Shown: piece after piece, positions 1 through 7,976 of the stretch
How the letters are laid out: every line of letters begins with the position of its first letter
How positions within the stretch are numbered: the first letter of the stretch is position 1
Assembly: GCA_963791225.1 (NCBI GenBank)
Contig: CAWBRV010000003.1
Span: 682,001-746,000, forward strand
Direction of reading: 5' to 3'
Length of the DNA: 64,000 nt
Origin: PALSA-612 sp963791225
GTDB lineage: Bacteria; Actinomycetota; Thermoleophilia; Gaiellales; Gaiellaceae
Position numbers and translations under genes: made by a program
Notes under the pieces: generated by a model
Databases searched by the model: none
The model's input: only the letters and a program-made list of their open reading frames with translations
What the model was told of the DNA's origin: nothing

Positions 1-479
1 CGTCCCGCGGCGCTACCCGCGGATGACGCGAGTCGCAGTCGTCTACGGCGACACGAGCGCGGGACGCCGGCGATGTTCAGAGAGCCTGATCAAGGGCCAC
101 CCGCACCTGCGCGGGCTGATCTTCGTCTGCCCGGGCGAGGCCTACATCCAGCCGCCAGCAGGTGATCAAGGCCCACAAGGTCGGCAAGGTCTTCACGGCG
201 GGCAACGGCGGCACCTGTCCGCCGCTCTACGTGGACCTGGCGCGCTACGTACGGCGTGGGGCCGAGGAGATCGTCTGCGCCGGCGATCCGGTCAAGCTCG
301 GCTACCTCGTCGTATGGGCGGCCGACTACCTCGCGAGCGGGCACACGTTCGTGCCCGGGCAGTACAACGTCGGCGGACCGGTCGGCACCGTCAGCTACGA
401 CGCGACGGACATGGAGCTGCCGCTCGGCCAGCCGATCACGATCACCAAGGCCAACGTCGCCCAGTACGCGGGCAAGTGA
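1..479 (+). pseudogene. Sugar ABC transporter substrate-binding protein, C-terminal part, frameshifted
   Basis: The 3' end of a periplasmic binding protein of the type I (LsrB/rhamnose-binding) fold; the 5' end lies outside the window. One frame reads a typical segment (VVYGD, then LIKGHPHLRGLIFVCPG), and a second frame, from about 156, continues with VIKAHKVGKVFTAGNGG and runs to the stop at 477-479. The two halves join only with a one-base shift near 150-160. The stretch at about 60-90 also reads better in a third frame. Such proteins bind a sugar outside the membrane and pass it to an ABC permease; no permease is in view. It may be a decaying gene or a set of sequencing indels. Confidence 0.65.
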
Positions 480-592
480 GCTCTGAGTTGTCCCTCGCAG
501 CTGACGATCGAGAGGGGTTGTTGCTCGATCCGCCCACGCGCATGTGCTCCGCATCCCGCAACTGAGCTGACGAGAGAGAAAGGACGAAGACG

Positions 593-1492
593 ATGAACCT
601 CAGCCGCATCCTCATCCTCGCCGCGGCGATCGCCGTCGCCGGCGTGCTGCAGGCCGGCACCGCATCGGCCACGTATCCCGGCTCGACGAACGGTCGGATC
701 GCGTACGGGCTGAACGTGAACGGCAACGTCGACATCTACTCAGCCCTCCCCGATGGCAAGGCCGTTCAGCGACTGACGGACGATCCGTCCTTCGAGGCCT
801 GTCCCGCCTACTCGCCCGATGGCAAGTGGATCGCCTACTGCAGCGGGCAAAGCGGCAATTTCGAGATCTGGAAGATGAAGCAGAACGGCACGCAGCGCCA
901 GCAAGTCACCCATACCGGCGGCCGGATGCTCTTCCCCGACTTCTCACCGGACGGCACGAAGATCGTCTTCTCCGGCCATCTGCCCGGGGGCACAAACGAG
1001 GACATCTTCGTCGCTAACGCCGACGGCAGCGGGGCGGTGCACCAGCTCACCACCTCTCCCGGGAACGACGCCTACCCGGCCTGGTCTCCAGATGGGAGCG
1101 AGATCGCCTTCACGAGCGACCGCACCGGCATCGAGCAGGTCTGGGTAATGAACGCGAACGGCACCGGTCAGACGCAGCTCACCTCCGATGCGTCCATCCA
1201 CGACGAATTGCCCGACTGGAGCCCCGACGGCACGAAGATCGCCTACCAGGACGCCGGCCGAATCTGGGTGATGAACGCCGATGGCAGCGGCCAGACCCAA
1301 GTCACCTACGGCCCGGGCAGCGACTTCGGCCCCGCCTGGTCACCGGACGGGACGCAGATCGTCTTCGTCCGCGACTTCGGCTCCGGCAACCGACCGATCT
1401 ACCTGATGAACGCCGACGGCACCAACCAGCACCCCATCACCAGCGGCACCGGCTTCGTCCCCGCCTGGCAGCCCCGTGGAGTCGGCCAATGA
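593..1492 (+). CDS. Secreted TolB-like PD40 beta-propeller protein
   Basis: A 299-residue protein with an N-terminal signal peptide (about residues 1-26, cleavage near TASA-TYPG). The rest is a run of about six PD40/TolB-type repeats, seen as recurring (Y/F/W)SPDG(T/K)(K/W/E)IA motifs near residues 75, 117, 166, 210 and 249, alternating with (V/L)MNA(N/D)G(T/S) turns. This is the TolB C-terminal propeller fold without the TolB N-terminal domain, so a role in the Tol-Pal system is unlikely. It probably binds a ligand or protein outside the cell. The ATG at 593 is preceded by AAAGGA, supporting the start. It stands alone, with a strong hairpin downstream. Confidence 0.85.
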   Translation: MNLSRILILAAAIAVAGVLQAGTASATYPGSTNGRIAYGLNVNGNVDIYSALPDGKAVQRLTDDPSFEACPAYSPDGKWIAYCSGQSGNFEIWKMKQNGTQRQQVTHTGGRMLFPDFSPDGTKIVFSGHLPGGTNEDIFVANADGSGAVHQLTTSPGNDAYPAWSPDGSEIAFTSDRTGIEQVWVMNANGTGQTQLTSDASIHDELPDWSPDGTKIAYQDAGRIWVMNADGSGQTQVTYGPGSDFGPAWSPDGTQIVFVRDFGSGNRPIYLMNADGTNQHPITSGTGFVPAWQPRGVGQ

Positions 1493-1596
1493 ACTCACTC
1501 CAGCACTTACACACCAACCCCGACCGACATCCATCAGATCGTCGCCGAACCAGGCAAAGCCATCCTCATCCCCGACCCTAGGAAGAGAAGACGCGA

Positions 1597-1631
1597 GATC
1601 CGAGCTCCCGTCCGGCGCGGGAGCTCGGATC
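1597..1631. terminator. Perfect 14-bp stem-loop downstream of the PD40 gene
   Basis: GATCCGAGCTCCCG (1597-1610) and CGGGAGCTCGGATC (1618-1631) form a perfect 14-bp stem with a 7-base loop, about 105 bp after the PD40 gene stop. No T-run follows, so it is either a U-less terminator, common in GC-rich actinobacteria, or a transcript-stabilising hairpin. The rest of 1493-1880 shows no gene I can support. Confidence 0.6.
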
Positions 1632-1881
1632 GGTGAGACCTCGCCAGTCTCGGCCGCCTCTTGCGCACTCAGGCAGACCCGGTCGCGGTCGTGTGTCCCC
1701 AGGCGCTGAGCCCTGCGGGCACCATCGTCACACCGCAGACGGGACAGATTGGCGGGCGCTCGTCGTACGTCAGCGAGCTGGAGTCGTTCAGCGGATCATC
1801 AGCGTCACGTTCCGGAGGCCGCGTCAACCTGAGATCGCTAACGGGGGGAGCCCCTGTGCTCCGAACCAGCCAAGTCGGCGT

Positions 1882-2025
1882 CGCGCCACGCTGCGTAACC
1901 TGGCGAAGTTCGACCGACGCCTCCGCACCTTCACGCCGAACTCAGGCGCAGCAATCGGATTCGGAGCCGCGGCCGCGGTGATGACGCTTTCCCAGCCGCA
2001 CCCGTTCATCTACTTCCAGTTCTAA
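1882..2025 (+). pseudogene. MBOAT (AlgI-type) O-acyltransferase, C-terminal remnant
   Basis: The frame ending at the TAA at 2023-2025 encodes a short stretch that finishes with a hydrophobic segment and PHPFIYFQF. The ending PFIYFQF is the characteristic C-terminus of AlgI-like membrane-bound O-acyltransferases, which transfer acyl groups to exported polysaccharides. Only about 45 residues can be aligned by eye, against about 460-500 for the family; upstream bases 1632-1880 do not continue the protein. The gene directly downstream is SGNH-like, and MBOAT and SGNH/AlgX-like genes are typically paired. I infer the 3' end of a deleted acyltransferase. Confidence 0.6.
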
Positions 2026-2035
2026 GGTGAGACCC

Positions 2036-2941
2036 ATGAATCGTGCGCGATCTGTCGCAGCTGCCTTGGCCGTTGCAGTCGGACTGCTCGGCGCTGCTGC
2101 AGGCGCGAGTGCCCCTCCCGCGCCAACCGATCGCTCGGTCAAGCTCGACCTGATCGCGAAACTCGAGCATGGGCCTGGGATCCTGATCCTCGGCGACTCG
2201 CGCGGCCGACAGGCCGAGCCGTCTCTCCTCCAACGGCTGACCGGGCACACCGGCTTCAACGCGGCCGTCACCGGCGGCTCTGCCCCCGACGCCTGGGTGT
2301 TCACCCGCTACACGGTCGACCGGTTCCCCGGCCAGAAGCGCCGCTACCTCTGGTTCGTCAGCGCCGGGCTGACCACCAACATCGCCGACCCCCGGACGGA
2401 GGCCGACGCGCGCGGGCGGCGTTACCTCCAGGAGGTCGCGCCCTACCTCAGCACCCAGACCGTCAACCCCCCGTGGGCCACCGACACGCGCTACCGGTCA
2501 GACGGATCCCTGCCCGGCGAACAGGCCCCACCCTCCTCCGCACGGGTGAAGCGGGTCAAGGTCGAAGCAGCCAAGATCGTCGCGCAGTTGCGCCGACACC
2601 CGCCCGCGGCGCCGACCTTCGACCCCACGCGCGTCCAACTGTTCGAGCACCTCCTCGCCTACATGAACGGGCGCGGCGAGCGGCCGGTGATCGTCTTCAA
2701 CCCCGTTTACCCAACCGTGCTGGCCGAACTCGAGAAGTACGGCGATCCACTCGCCACCAGCTCGCTCGACTACCTCCACAATCTCCGGCCACGCTACGAC
2801 TTCGTCGTCGTCAACTGCCAGGACATCCACGCATGGGGCGGCACCGATTACGACTGGACGAACGCCACGCACGTCGACCGCGCCAACATGCGCCGCATGC
2901 TCCGATACATCGTCACCCACTCGGGCGGCGCCCTGAAATAG
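2036..2941 (+). CDS. Secreted SGNH/AlgX-like protein
   Basis: About 301 residues with a signal peptide (roughly residues 1-25, ending GASA-PPAP). GDSRG near residue 55 resembles SGNH block I (GDS). A C-terminal D-W-T-N-A-T-H-V-D stretch resembles block V (D..H), giving a plausible Ser/Asp/His set. Proteins of this kind accompany MBOAT acyltransferases and acetylate or deacetylate exported glycans. The remnant of such an acyltransferase ends 10 bp upstream, so this gene may have lost its partner. An in-frame GTG lies 9 bp upstream, but the ATG at 2036 is favoured because AAGGTGAG sits at the right distance. The exact reaction is unknown. Confidence 0.6.
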   Translation: MNRARSVAAALAVAVGLLGAAAGASAPPAPTDRSVKLDLIAKLEHGPGILILGDSRGRQAEPSLLQRLTGHTGFNAAVTGGSAPDAWVFTRYTVDRFPGQKRRYLWFVSAGLTTNIADPRTEADARGRRYLQEVAPYLSTQTVNPPWATDTRYRSDGSLPGEQAPPSSARVKRVKVEAAKIVAQLRRHPPAAPTFDPTRVQLFEHLLAYMNGRGERPVIVFNPVYPTVLAELEKYGDPLATSSLDYLHNLRPRYDFVVVNCQDIHAWGGTDYDWTNATHVDRANMRRMLRYIVTHSGGALK

Positions 2942-3154
2942 CGCCACCTCCACTAGAGATGTGGCCGGAGAGCACAACGACGAGCCAGACGAAAGGGAGG
3001 TCGTGTAGCCAGCCGATCATGGCCAGCGAAAGACTAGGCATCACCGCTCGAGCACGTCGGTCGTGTCGGCCGGCGAGCCGTTGCTTCAGGATGTGCTGAT
3101 GGTCGGCGACGCGTCACAGGTCAGGGCTTCACCCAGGAGCCCGGTGACGATGTC

Positions 3155-3985
3155 GTGAACCTCCTCTGGGCCGGCCTCATCGTCCTGGGTGTCGCGGCCG
3201 TTGCGATCACGGCCATGCTGCTCGTTCGCCGCCGGGCCCCGGCGGGGAGCTACTTCGAGGACGGTGACCGCGCGGCCGGCGTCTTCGGCGTCCTCGCGAC
3301 CGGGTTCGCGGTGCTCCTGGGCTTCGTCGTCTTCCTGGCGTTCGAGAGCTACGACACCGCGCGGAGCGGTGCCGAGGCCGAGGCGCAGATCGTCACACAG
3401 CAGTTCGAGACGGCACAGTTCTTCCCCGTCGCCGTGCGTGCGCGGCTCTCGGGCGAGCTCGTCTGCTATGCGCGAGCGGTGATCCACCAGGAGTGGCCGC
3501 AGATGCAAGCGGGCACGCTCGGCGACACGGTCAATCCGTGGGGCGTCGCCACGTTCCGCACCCTCAAGACGGTCGAGCCACGGACCGCCGCTGAGCAGGC
3601 TGCGTATGCGAAGTGGCTCGATCAGCGCTCCGACCGCGAGAACGCGCGGGCTGATCGCACTCACGGCGCCGAGGGCGTGATTCCGACGCCCCTGTGGATC
3701 GTGCTCATGCTCAGCGCGGTGGTCATCTTCGTGTTCATGCTCTTCTTCGCTGACAGTGCCGAGCGCGCCGTCGTGCAGGCGACGATGATGGGCGGAGTGG
3801 CGATCGTGATCACGTCGACGCTGCTTCTCCTGTGGTTCCTCGACAATCCGTACAACGCCGGGGTCGGCAGCCTCCGGCCCGTCGCGATGGAGCGCGCAAT
3901 CCGCATCCTCGACCAGGAAGCGACCGTCGTCGGCGGGAAACTCACGATCCCGTGCGACGAGCGAGGAACCCCGCGCGGGAGCTAA
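3155..3985 (+). CDS. DUF4239 (bestrophin-like) integral membrane protein
   Basis: A 276-residue membrane protein. It has a TM segment at about residues 3-23, a second at about 41-62 ending in VFLAFESYDTARSGAEAEA, a soluble central domain (about 70-175), then two more TM segments (about 178-200 and 208-230). The motif at the end of TM2 and the layout are typical of DUF4239, a family with distant likeness to bestrophin channels and no proven function. The start is taken at GTG 3155; an upstream start in the same frame cannot be excluded. It appears monocistronic and is followed by a hairpin at 4010-4031. Confidence 0.75.
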   Translation: MNLLWAGLIVLGVAAVAITAMLLVRRRAPAGSYFEDGDRAAGVFGVLATGFAVLLGFVVFLAFESYDTARSGAEAEAQIVTQQFETAQFFPVAVRARLSGELVCYARAVIHQEWPQMQAGTLGDTVNPWGVATFRTLKTVEPRTAAEQAAYAKWLDQRSDRENARADRTHGAEGVIPTPLWIVLMLSAVVIFVFMLFFADSAERAVVQATMMGGVAIVITSTLLLLWFLDNPYNAGVGSLRPVAMERAIRILDQEATVVGGKLTIPCDERGTPRGS

Positions 3986-4009
3986 GAACCCCCGAGATCT
4001 GTATCCAGG

Positions 4010-4031
4010 GCTGGTCGACGCATCGACCAGC
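4010..4031. terminator. Stem-loop after the DUF4239 gene
   Basis: GCTGGTCGA (4010-4018) and TCGACCAGC (4023-4031) form a perfect 9-bp stem with a CGCA loop, 24 bp after the stop of the DUF4239 gene. There is no T-run. It is positioned as a terminator for that gene, upstream of the repeat that precedes the glutamine-synthetase-family gene. Confidence 0.6.
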
Positions 4032-4074
4032 AGTGCGCATGTACCACTGCCGGCGACCGGGAGGGGCTCTCTCT

Positions 4075-4141
4075 ATTTATCCCGAACCCCGAGTATGGGG
4101 AAAAGTAGATAAGGGGTCCAGAAACTGCACTAGCCGTGACA
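4075..4141 (-). repeat. Dispersed repeat, copy A (inverted relative to copy B)
   Basis: Read on the minus strand this copy starts TGTCACGGCTAGTGCAGTTT and continues into the 27-bp core. The core (4102-4128) is an exact reverse complement of 5745-5771 (copy B). The 20 bases at its 4122-4141 end match copy C at 11042-11061 exactly. It lies 119 bp before the glutamine-synthetase-family start, and copy B lies 18 bp after that gene's stop. Confidence 0.85.
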
Positions 4142-4259
4142 TGAGGCACCGTCCTGCACGACGACGCGCCGCGTCAGCTCGATTCGTGTGCTCTTTCTCC
4201 GGTTGGTTCGGGCGGCCGTCCCGTACGATCGCCGCGACATCGACGTGGAGGTTGGAGAC

Positions 4260-5726
4260 GTGAGCGAGGGGCTGGGTCTCGGGTCGGCAGGGTTCGTCGA
4301 GCGGCACGGCCTGTACTCGGACGGGCAGGCACAGGCCGCGGCCGAGGTTGCGGCGCGGATCGAGGAGCTCGGGCTGCGGACGGTGCGCCTGATCCTCGTC
4401 GATCAGCACGGCATCGCCCGCAGCAAGCACCTGTCGGGCGAGGGTGCGATCGCTGCGATGCGGAGCGGCGCTGACTTCTCCGGAGCGATCTTCAGCCTCG
4501 ACACCGGTAACCGGGTGTTCCCACCCGTGTTCGTGGAGGGAGGAGGCTTCGGGATCGACGAGTTCACCGGCTTCCCCGACGTCGTGATCGTTCCCGATCC
4601 GAGCACGTTCCGGCTGCTTCCGTGGGCGGACCGGACGGGTTGGATGATCTGCGACGCCTATTTCGGGAACGGGCGGCCGGTGCCGCTCGACGGTCGCGCG
4701 CAGCTGCGCGCCCAGCTGGCGCGCCTGCGCGAGGCGGGCTACGGCTACCTTGCAGGCCTCGAGGTCGAGCTCTACATCACGCGTTTCGCGCGCTCCGGCA
4801 TCGGGCTCGACGAGACGGGCTCGCCCGGCCCGGCGCCCGAGGTCGAGGTCTTCCAACGCGGGTACCAGTTCCTCTCCGACGCGCGGCTCGACGGCATCGG
4901 CGACACGCTCGAAGCGATCCGCGACGGGCTCTGGGACGTCGGCCTGCCACCGCGCTCGATCGAGGACGAGTGGGGCCCCGGCCAGATCGAGTTCACCTAC
5001 GGTCCGATGGAAGGCCTCGCAGCTGCGGACGCGCTGATCCTCTTCCGCAGCGCCGTGAAGGCGATCTGCAGGCGGCGCGGACTGCTCGCGTCGTTCATGT
5101 GCTGGCCCGCGCTTCCGAACTTCTTCCCTTCCGGCTGGCACCTGCACCAGTCGCTCGTCGACGCCGAGACGCGCGCGAACGCGTTCGCCTCCGAGAGCGA
5201 CCTGCTGAGCCCGCTCGGGCGGCAGTTCGTCGCCGGCCTGCTCGACTCGGCACCGGCGATGGCGGTGTTCGGCGACCCGACCGTGAACGCCTACGCGAGG
5301 TTCCGTCCCTATTCGTTCGCGCCCGACCGCGTCTCGTGGGCGGTCGAGAACCGGGGCGCCCTCATCCGCATCCAGGGCGGTCCCGGCGACCCCGGCACGC
5401 ATGTCGAGAACCGCCTCGGCGAGCCCGCCGCGAACCCATATCTCTGGCTCGCCGCGAACATCGCCGCCGGCCTCGACGGCATCGCGCGCGAGGCGGAGCC
5501 GCCGCCGATCGTCACAGGCGACCCCTACGCCGCCGAGGGGGCGCTGCTGCCCCAGTCGCTCGGCGAAGCGGTCGACGCCCTGACGGCGAGCGAGGTCTTC
5601 CGGGCGGCGTTCGGTGACGCGCTCGTCGACTACATGGCGATGATGAAGCGCGCCGAGGTCGAGCTCCACGCGCAGGCCGAAGACTCAACCGCTTGGGAGA
5701 TGGCCGAATACTTCGAGACCTTCTGA
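4260..5726 (+). CDS. Glutamine synthetase family protein (GS-like ATP-dependent amide ligase)
   Basis: About 488 residues from GTG 4260, which has GGAGG eight bases upstream. The N-terminal beta-grasp part is followed by the catalytic domain. Family residues are visible: the metal-binding Glu in GLEVELYIT, the Glu pair in GPGQIEFTYGPMEG, the His of GWHLHQSL, and the Arg/Asn region NAYARFRPYSFAP...VENRGALIRI, then ENRLGEPAANPYLWLAA. The nucleotide- and metal-binding sites look intact. The family covers true glutamine synthetases and gamma-glutamyl ligases for amines or polyamines; divergence and isolation favour the latter, but the substrate cannot be read from sequence. It is flanked by inverted copies of a dispersed repeat, suggesting it was moved or is regulated as a unit. 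Confidence 0.85.
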   Translation: MSEGLGLGSAGFVERHGLYSDGQAQAAAEVAARIEELGLRTVRLILVDQHGIARSKHLSGEGAIAAMRSGADFSGAIFSLDTGNRVFPPVFVEGGGFGIDEFTGFPDVVIVPDPSTFRLLPWADRTGWMICDAYFGNGRPVPLDGRAQLRAQLARLREAGYGYLAGLEVELYITRFARSGIGLDETGSPGPAPEVEVFQRGYQFLSDARLDGIGDTLEAIRDGLWDVGLPPRSIEDEWGPGQIEFTYGPMEGLAAADALILFRSAVKAICRRRGLLASFMCWPALPNFFPSGWHLHQSLVDAETRANAFASESDLLSPLGRQFVAGLLDSAPAMAVFGDPTVNAYARFRPYSFAPDRVSWAVENRGALIRIQGGPGDPGTHVENRLGEPAANPYLWLAANIAAGLDGIAREAEPPPIVTGDPYAAEGALLPQSLGEAVDALTASEVFRAAFGDALVDYMAMMKRAEVELHAQAEDSTAWEMAEYFETF

Positions 5727-5744
5727 AAGCATGATCGCGACGAA

Positions 5745-5795
5745 GCAGTTTCTGGACCCCTTATCTACTTTCCCAGGCCGCGGATATGGGGTTAT
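5745..5795 (+). repeat. Dispersed repeat, copy B
   Basis: The first 27 bases (5745-5771) are an exact inverted copy of 4102-4128. Beyond them CCCAGGCCGCGGATATG resembles copy C (CCCAAACCGCGAGTATG, 11081-11097). It begins 18 bp after the stop of the glutamine-synthetase-family gene. Confidence 0.85.
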
Positions 5796-5877
5796 AGAGA
5801 TCAAGCCTGAACTGCCTGTTTCGGTAACAGGTAGTCGATGGGCGGCGTGGGCGTCGTCACAGGCCTGGGGCACCCGG

Positions 5878-6171
5878 CTACTGCAAAATGTTCGTTAGCG
5901 GTTCGCGCTCTCGCCTAGGCTGGTGCAATGGTGCGAAGGTTGCTCGTGCTTCTGGTGTTTGGGTAAGCAGCATCGCTCCGAACGCGGCCAAAGCTGTGAT
6001 TGAAAGACCGATGATTAGCGGTGCGTACCAGGCGAAGTACGCGTGCGCGCTCCCGCCGGGACGAAGCTCGTGGTAGAGCGCGACATGGCCGCCAAGCGCG
6101 CAAGCACCACCGGCAATAACTGCCGAAGCCCGCCGACAACCCGTCGGGCTGGCGCCATCCCTCGGAACCAT
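5878..6171 (-). CDS. Hypothetical small membrane protein (low certainty)
   Basis: A 97-residue reading frame from ATG 6171. Two hydrophobic stretches are visible: about residues 17-30 (AVIAGGACALGGHVAL) and about 47-68 (WYAPLIIGLSITALAAFGAML). A polar loop lies between, and the tail is basic. No family is recognised. It is divergent from the YtkA/FixH-like gene at 6279, and the same frame stays open to 6294. No good Shine-Dalgarno site is seen, so the start is a guess and the gene could be spurious. The hydrophobic pattern is the main support. Confidence 0.35.
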   Translation of the reverse strand: MVPRDGASPTGCRRASAVIAGGACALGGHVALYHELRPGGSAHAYFAWYAPLIIGLSITALAAFGAMLLTQTPEARATFAPLHQPRREREPLTNILQ

Positions 6172-6278
6172 AGCCGGAGATCTCACCGGCGTGAGTAATC
6201 GTGGGCTCAGTGGTTTTCCGCAGGTAGGCGCGCGAATCAGCTGATGGCTTCGTGTCCCTCGTGCCGCATCCTGGCCGG

Positions 6279-6803
6279 ATGCAGCTTCGAGCACCCCCCA
6301 ACCGCACGTATCCGGTGATCGCCTATCGAGTGCCCGCTTCGCTTGGGTCGCGCGGCAGCCTCTGGGCGCTCGTCTATGTCGCCGTCGTGGCCAGTCTTGT
6401 CTTTGCGAGCGTTGGCGTCCTCGCCGCCCGGAGCGATACTTCCGGCTTCGGTAGCACGACGCGCAACTTCCGTGGAGCGAACGTGGCGCGAGTCCTTCGC
6501 GCCGGTGGCTACGAGTTGCAGATCCTGTCCGTTCCCAGACGCCTGGGGCAGGCGGCGGTCGCGTCGGTCAGGGTGCTCCAAGGCGTTCATGCCGTGGACG
6601 GCGCCCGTGTTCGGATCACCTTCTCGATGCCTGACATGCCGGAGATGCACGAGTTCTCAACTCTCCTCCGGCAGACCGCACCCGGCGTCTACGCTCACGC
6701 CTCGCCGATCCTGACAGCCGGGCGATGGCTGGCCACAGTCGAGGTGACACCGCCACACGCAGCTAGCTTCAACACCGGCTTTACCTACCGCATCAGCATC
6801 TGA
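6279..6803 (+). CDS. YtkA/FixH-like membrane-anchored protein
   Basis: About 174 residues from ATG 6279; an in-frame GTG lies at 6252. One TM segment (about residues 25-50) anchors it. The exported part has the FixH/YtkA-like pattern: a stretch with FSMPDMPEMHEF, then GVYAHASPILTAGRWLATVEV near the C-terminus. The Met/His-rich MPDMPEMH segment could bind copper or another metal. Related domains occur in copper handling and cytochrome oxidase assembly. It is followed 31 bp later by a lipoprotein with similar domains, so the two probably work together at the outer face of the membrane. Function is inferred from fold pattern only. Confidence 0.6.
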   Translation: MQLRAPPNRTYPVIAYRVPASLGSRGSLWALVYVAVVASLVFASVGVLAARSDTSGFGSTTRNFRGANVARVLRAGGYELQILSVPRRLGQAAVASVRVLQGVHAVDGARVRITFSMPDMPEMHEFSTLLRQTAPGVYAHASPILTAGRWLATVEVTPPHAASFNTGFTYRISI

Positions 6804-6834
6804 CTGGCGAAGGCAAACTAGCGCGGACGGGTCA

Positions 6835-7716
6835 ATGAATCGTGTGAAGAGGACAGCATGGCTTCGGAGCTCCGCGTTGGCGCTCGTCGGGATCTCGCTG
6901 GGCACCGTCGTCCTGCTTGCGGCATGTGGTGGTGGAGGAGGCGGCAACGCAGCTCCGACGATCCAGCCGGCCAAGCAATACCAGCTGGTCGGCTTCCAAC
7001 CCGCCAAGCCCGTGCCAGCTGGGAAACCAACACCCATCAGCTTCAAGATCACGATCCCTTCCGGCGCCACGCTCACGCACTACCGCACCGGCGCCGGCCC
7101 ACACACCGGCGTCGACCTCGTGATCGTCCGCCAGGGAGCCGACGCGATCATCTACACCGACACCACAGTCGCCAAGAACGGTGTCGCTCGCGAGGACGTG
7201 ACCCTGCCTGCGCCTGGGCGCTATCGCGTGATCGTCGACGCCTACCCCAACCAGGCGAACGTGCCCCGTAACTTCCAACTCTCCACGCACATCACCGCGA
7301 CAGGCAACACCGCCGCTCCGAAGCTGCCGACGGACACGAACACCGTCACCGTCGACGGCTACCACTTCACAATCCACGGCGCCCAGAACCTGAAGGCGAT
7401 CCAACCCACGCTGCTGACGGTCACCGTCACCGACCCCAACGGGCGACCGGCACAGATGAAGCCCGACCGAGAAGCCCTTGCACACGCCATCTTCATCCGC
7501 ATCCCAACACTCGACTACTTCCACACCCACGTCTGCGCACCGAACATCCCCGGCTGCACCACCCTCGCCGGTGCGCCACCCGTCGGCAAGACAGTCGGCG
7601 CCGGCCGCCTCCAACTCGACGCCCTCCTGCCACTCCCCGGCACCTGGCGGCTCTTCCTGCTCACCGCCCCCAACGGCCACGCCGTCACCGTGCCCTTCAC
7701 CCTGCACGCGAGCTAG
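6835..7716 (+). CDS. Lipoprotein with two YtkA-like beta-sandwich domains
   Basis: A 293-residue lipoprotein. The signal peptide ends in the lipobox LLAAC (Cys about residue 31), followed by a Gly-rich linker. Two similar extracytoplasmic domains follow. The first (about 45-165) contains HYRTGAGPHTGVDLVIVR and APGRYRVIVDAYP. The second (about 170-293) contains HTHVCAPNIPGC and LPGTWRLFLLTAPNG. Both have the late (P)G-x-(Y/W)-R turn of YtkA/FixH-like domains. The His/Cys cluster at about 225-236 could bind metal. It lies downstream of a YtkA-like protein and convergent to a ZnuA-like metal-binding protein, pointing to a surface metal-handling set. Confidence 0.65.
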   Translation: MNRVKRTAWLRSSALALVGISLGTVVLLAACGGGGGGNAAPTIQPAKQYQLVGFQPAKPVPAGKPTPISFKITIPSGATLTHYRTGAGPHTGVDLVIVRQGADAIIYTDTTVAKNGVAREDVTLPAPGRYRVIVDAYPNQANVPRNFQLSTHITATGNTAAPKLPTDTNTVTVDGYHFTIHGAQNLKAIQPTLLTVTVTDPNGRPAQMKPDREALAHAIFIRIPTLDYFHTHVCAPNIPGCTTLAGAPPVGKTVGAGRLQLDALLPLPGTWRLFLLTAPNGHAVTVPFTLHAS

Positions 7717-7976
7717 GACTAAGGCGCCCTCAGCGTCGAGATCGAACGGAACCCTGGCCAGTGCGCACCGGGTGCGGCACCCGCTCACCTCGCCCAATCA
7801 GCGAGACGTACCGGAGGGACAACCCGGTCTCTTTGAGCGAGCCGGCTTATGCACGGCCTTAATGGGCGGCAGGATGTCGCGTTGGAGGACGGAGAGGTCG
7901 ACGCGCTGATGTGTTGCCGTAGCGACCCCCTCCTGCGTGGCGCCGGCGGTGCGCTCGACCTCGGCGCCGGTCCTGG

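Noticed and set aside
4077..5669. 530-codon open frame on the minus strand opposite the glutamine-synthetase-family gene
   Set aside because: It is a GC-rich shadow frame rich in Arg, Ala and Asp without domain marks, while the plus-strand frame has all family motifs.
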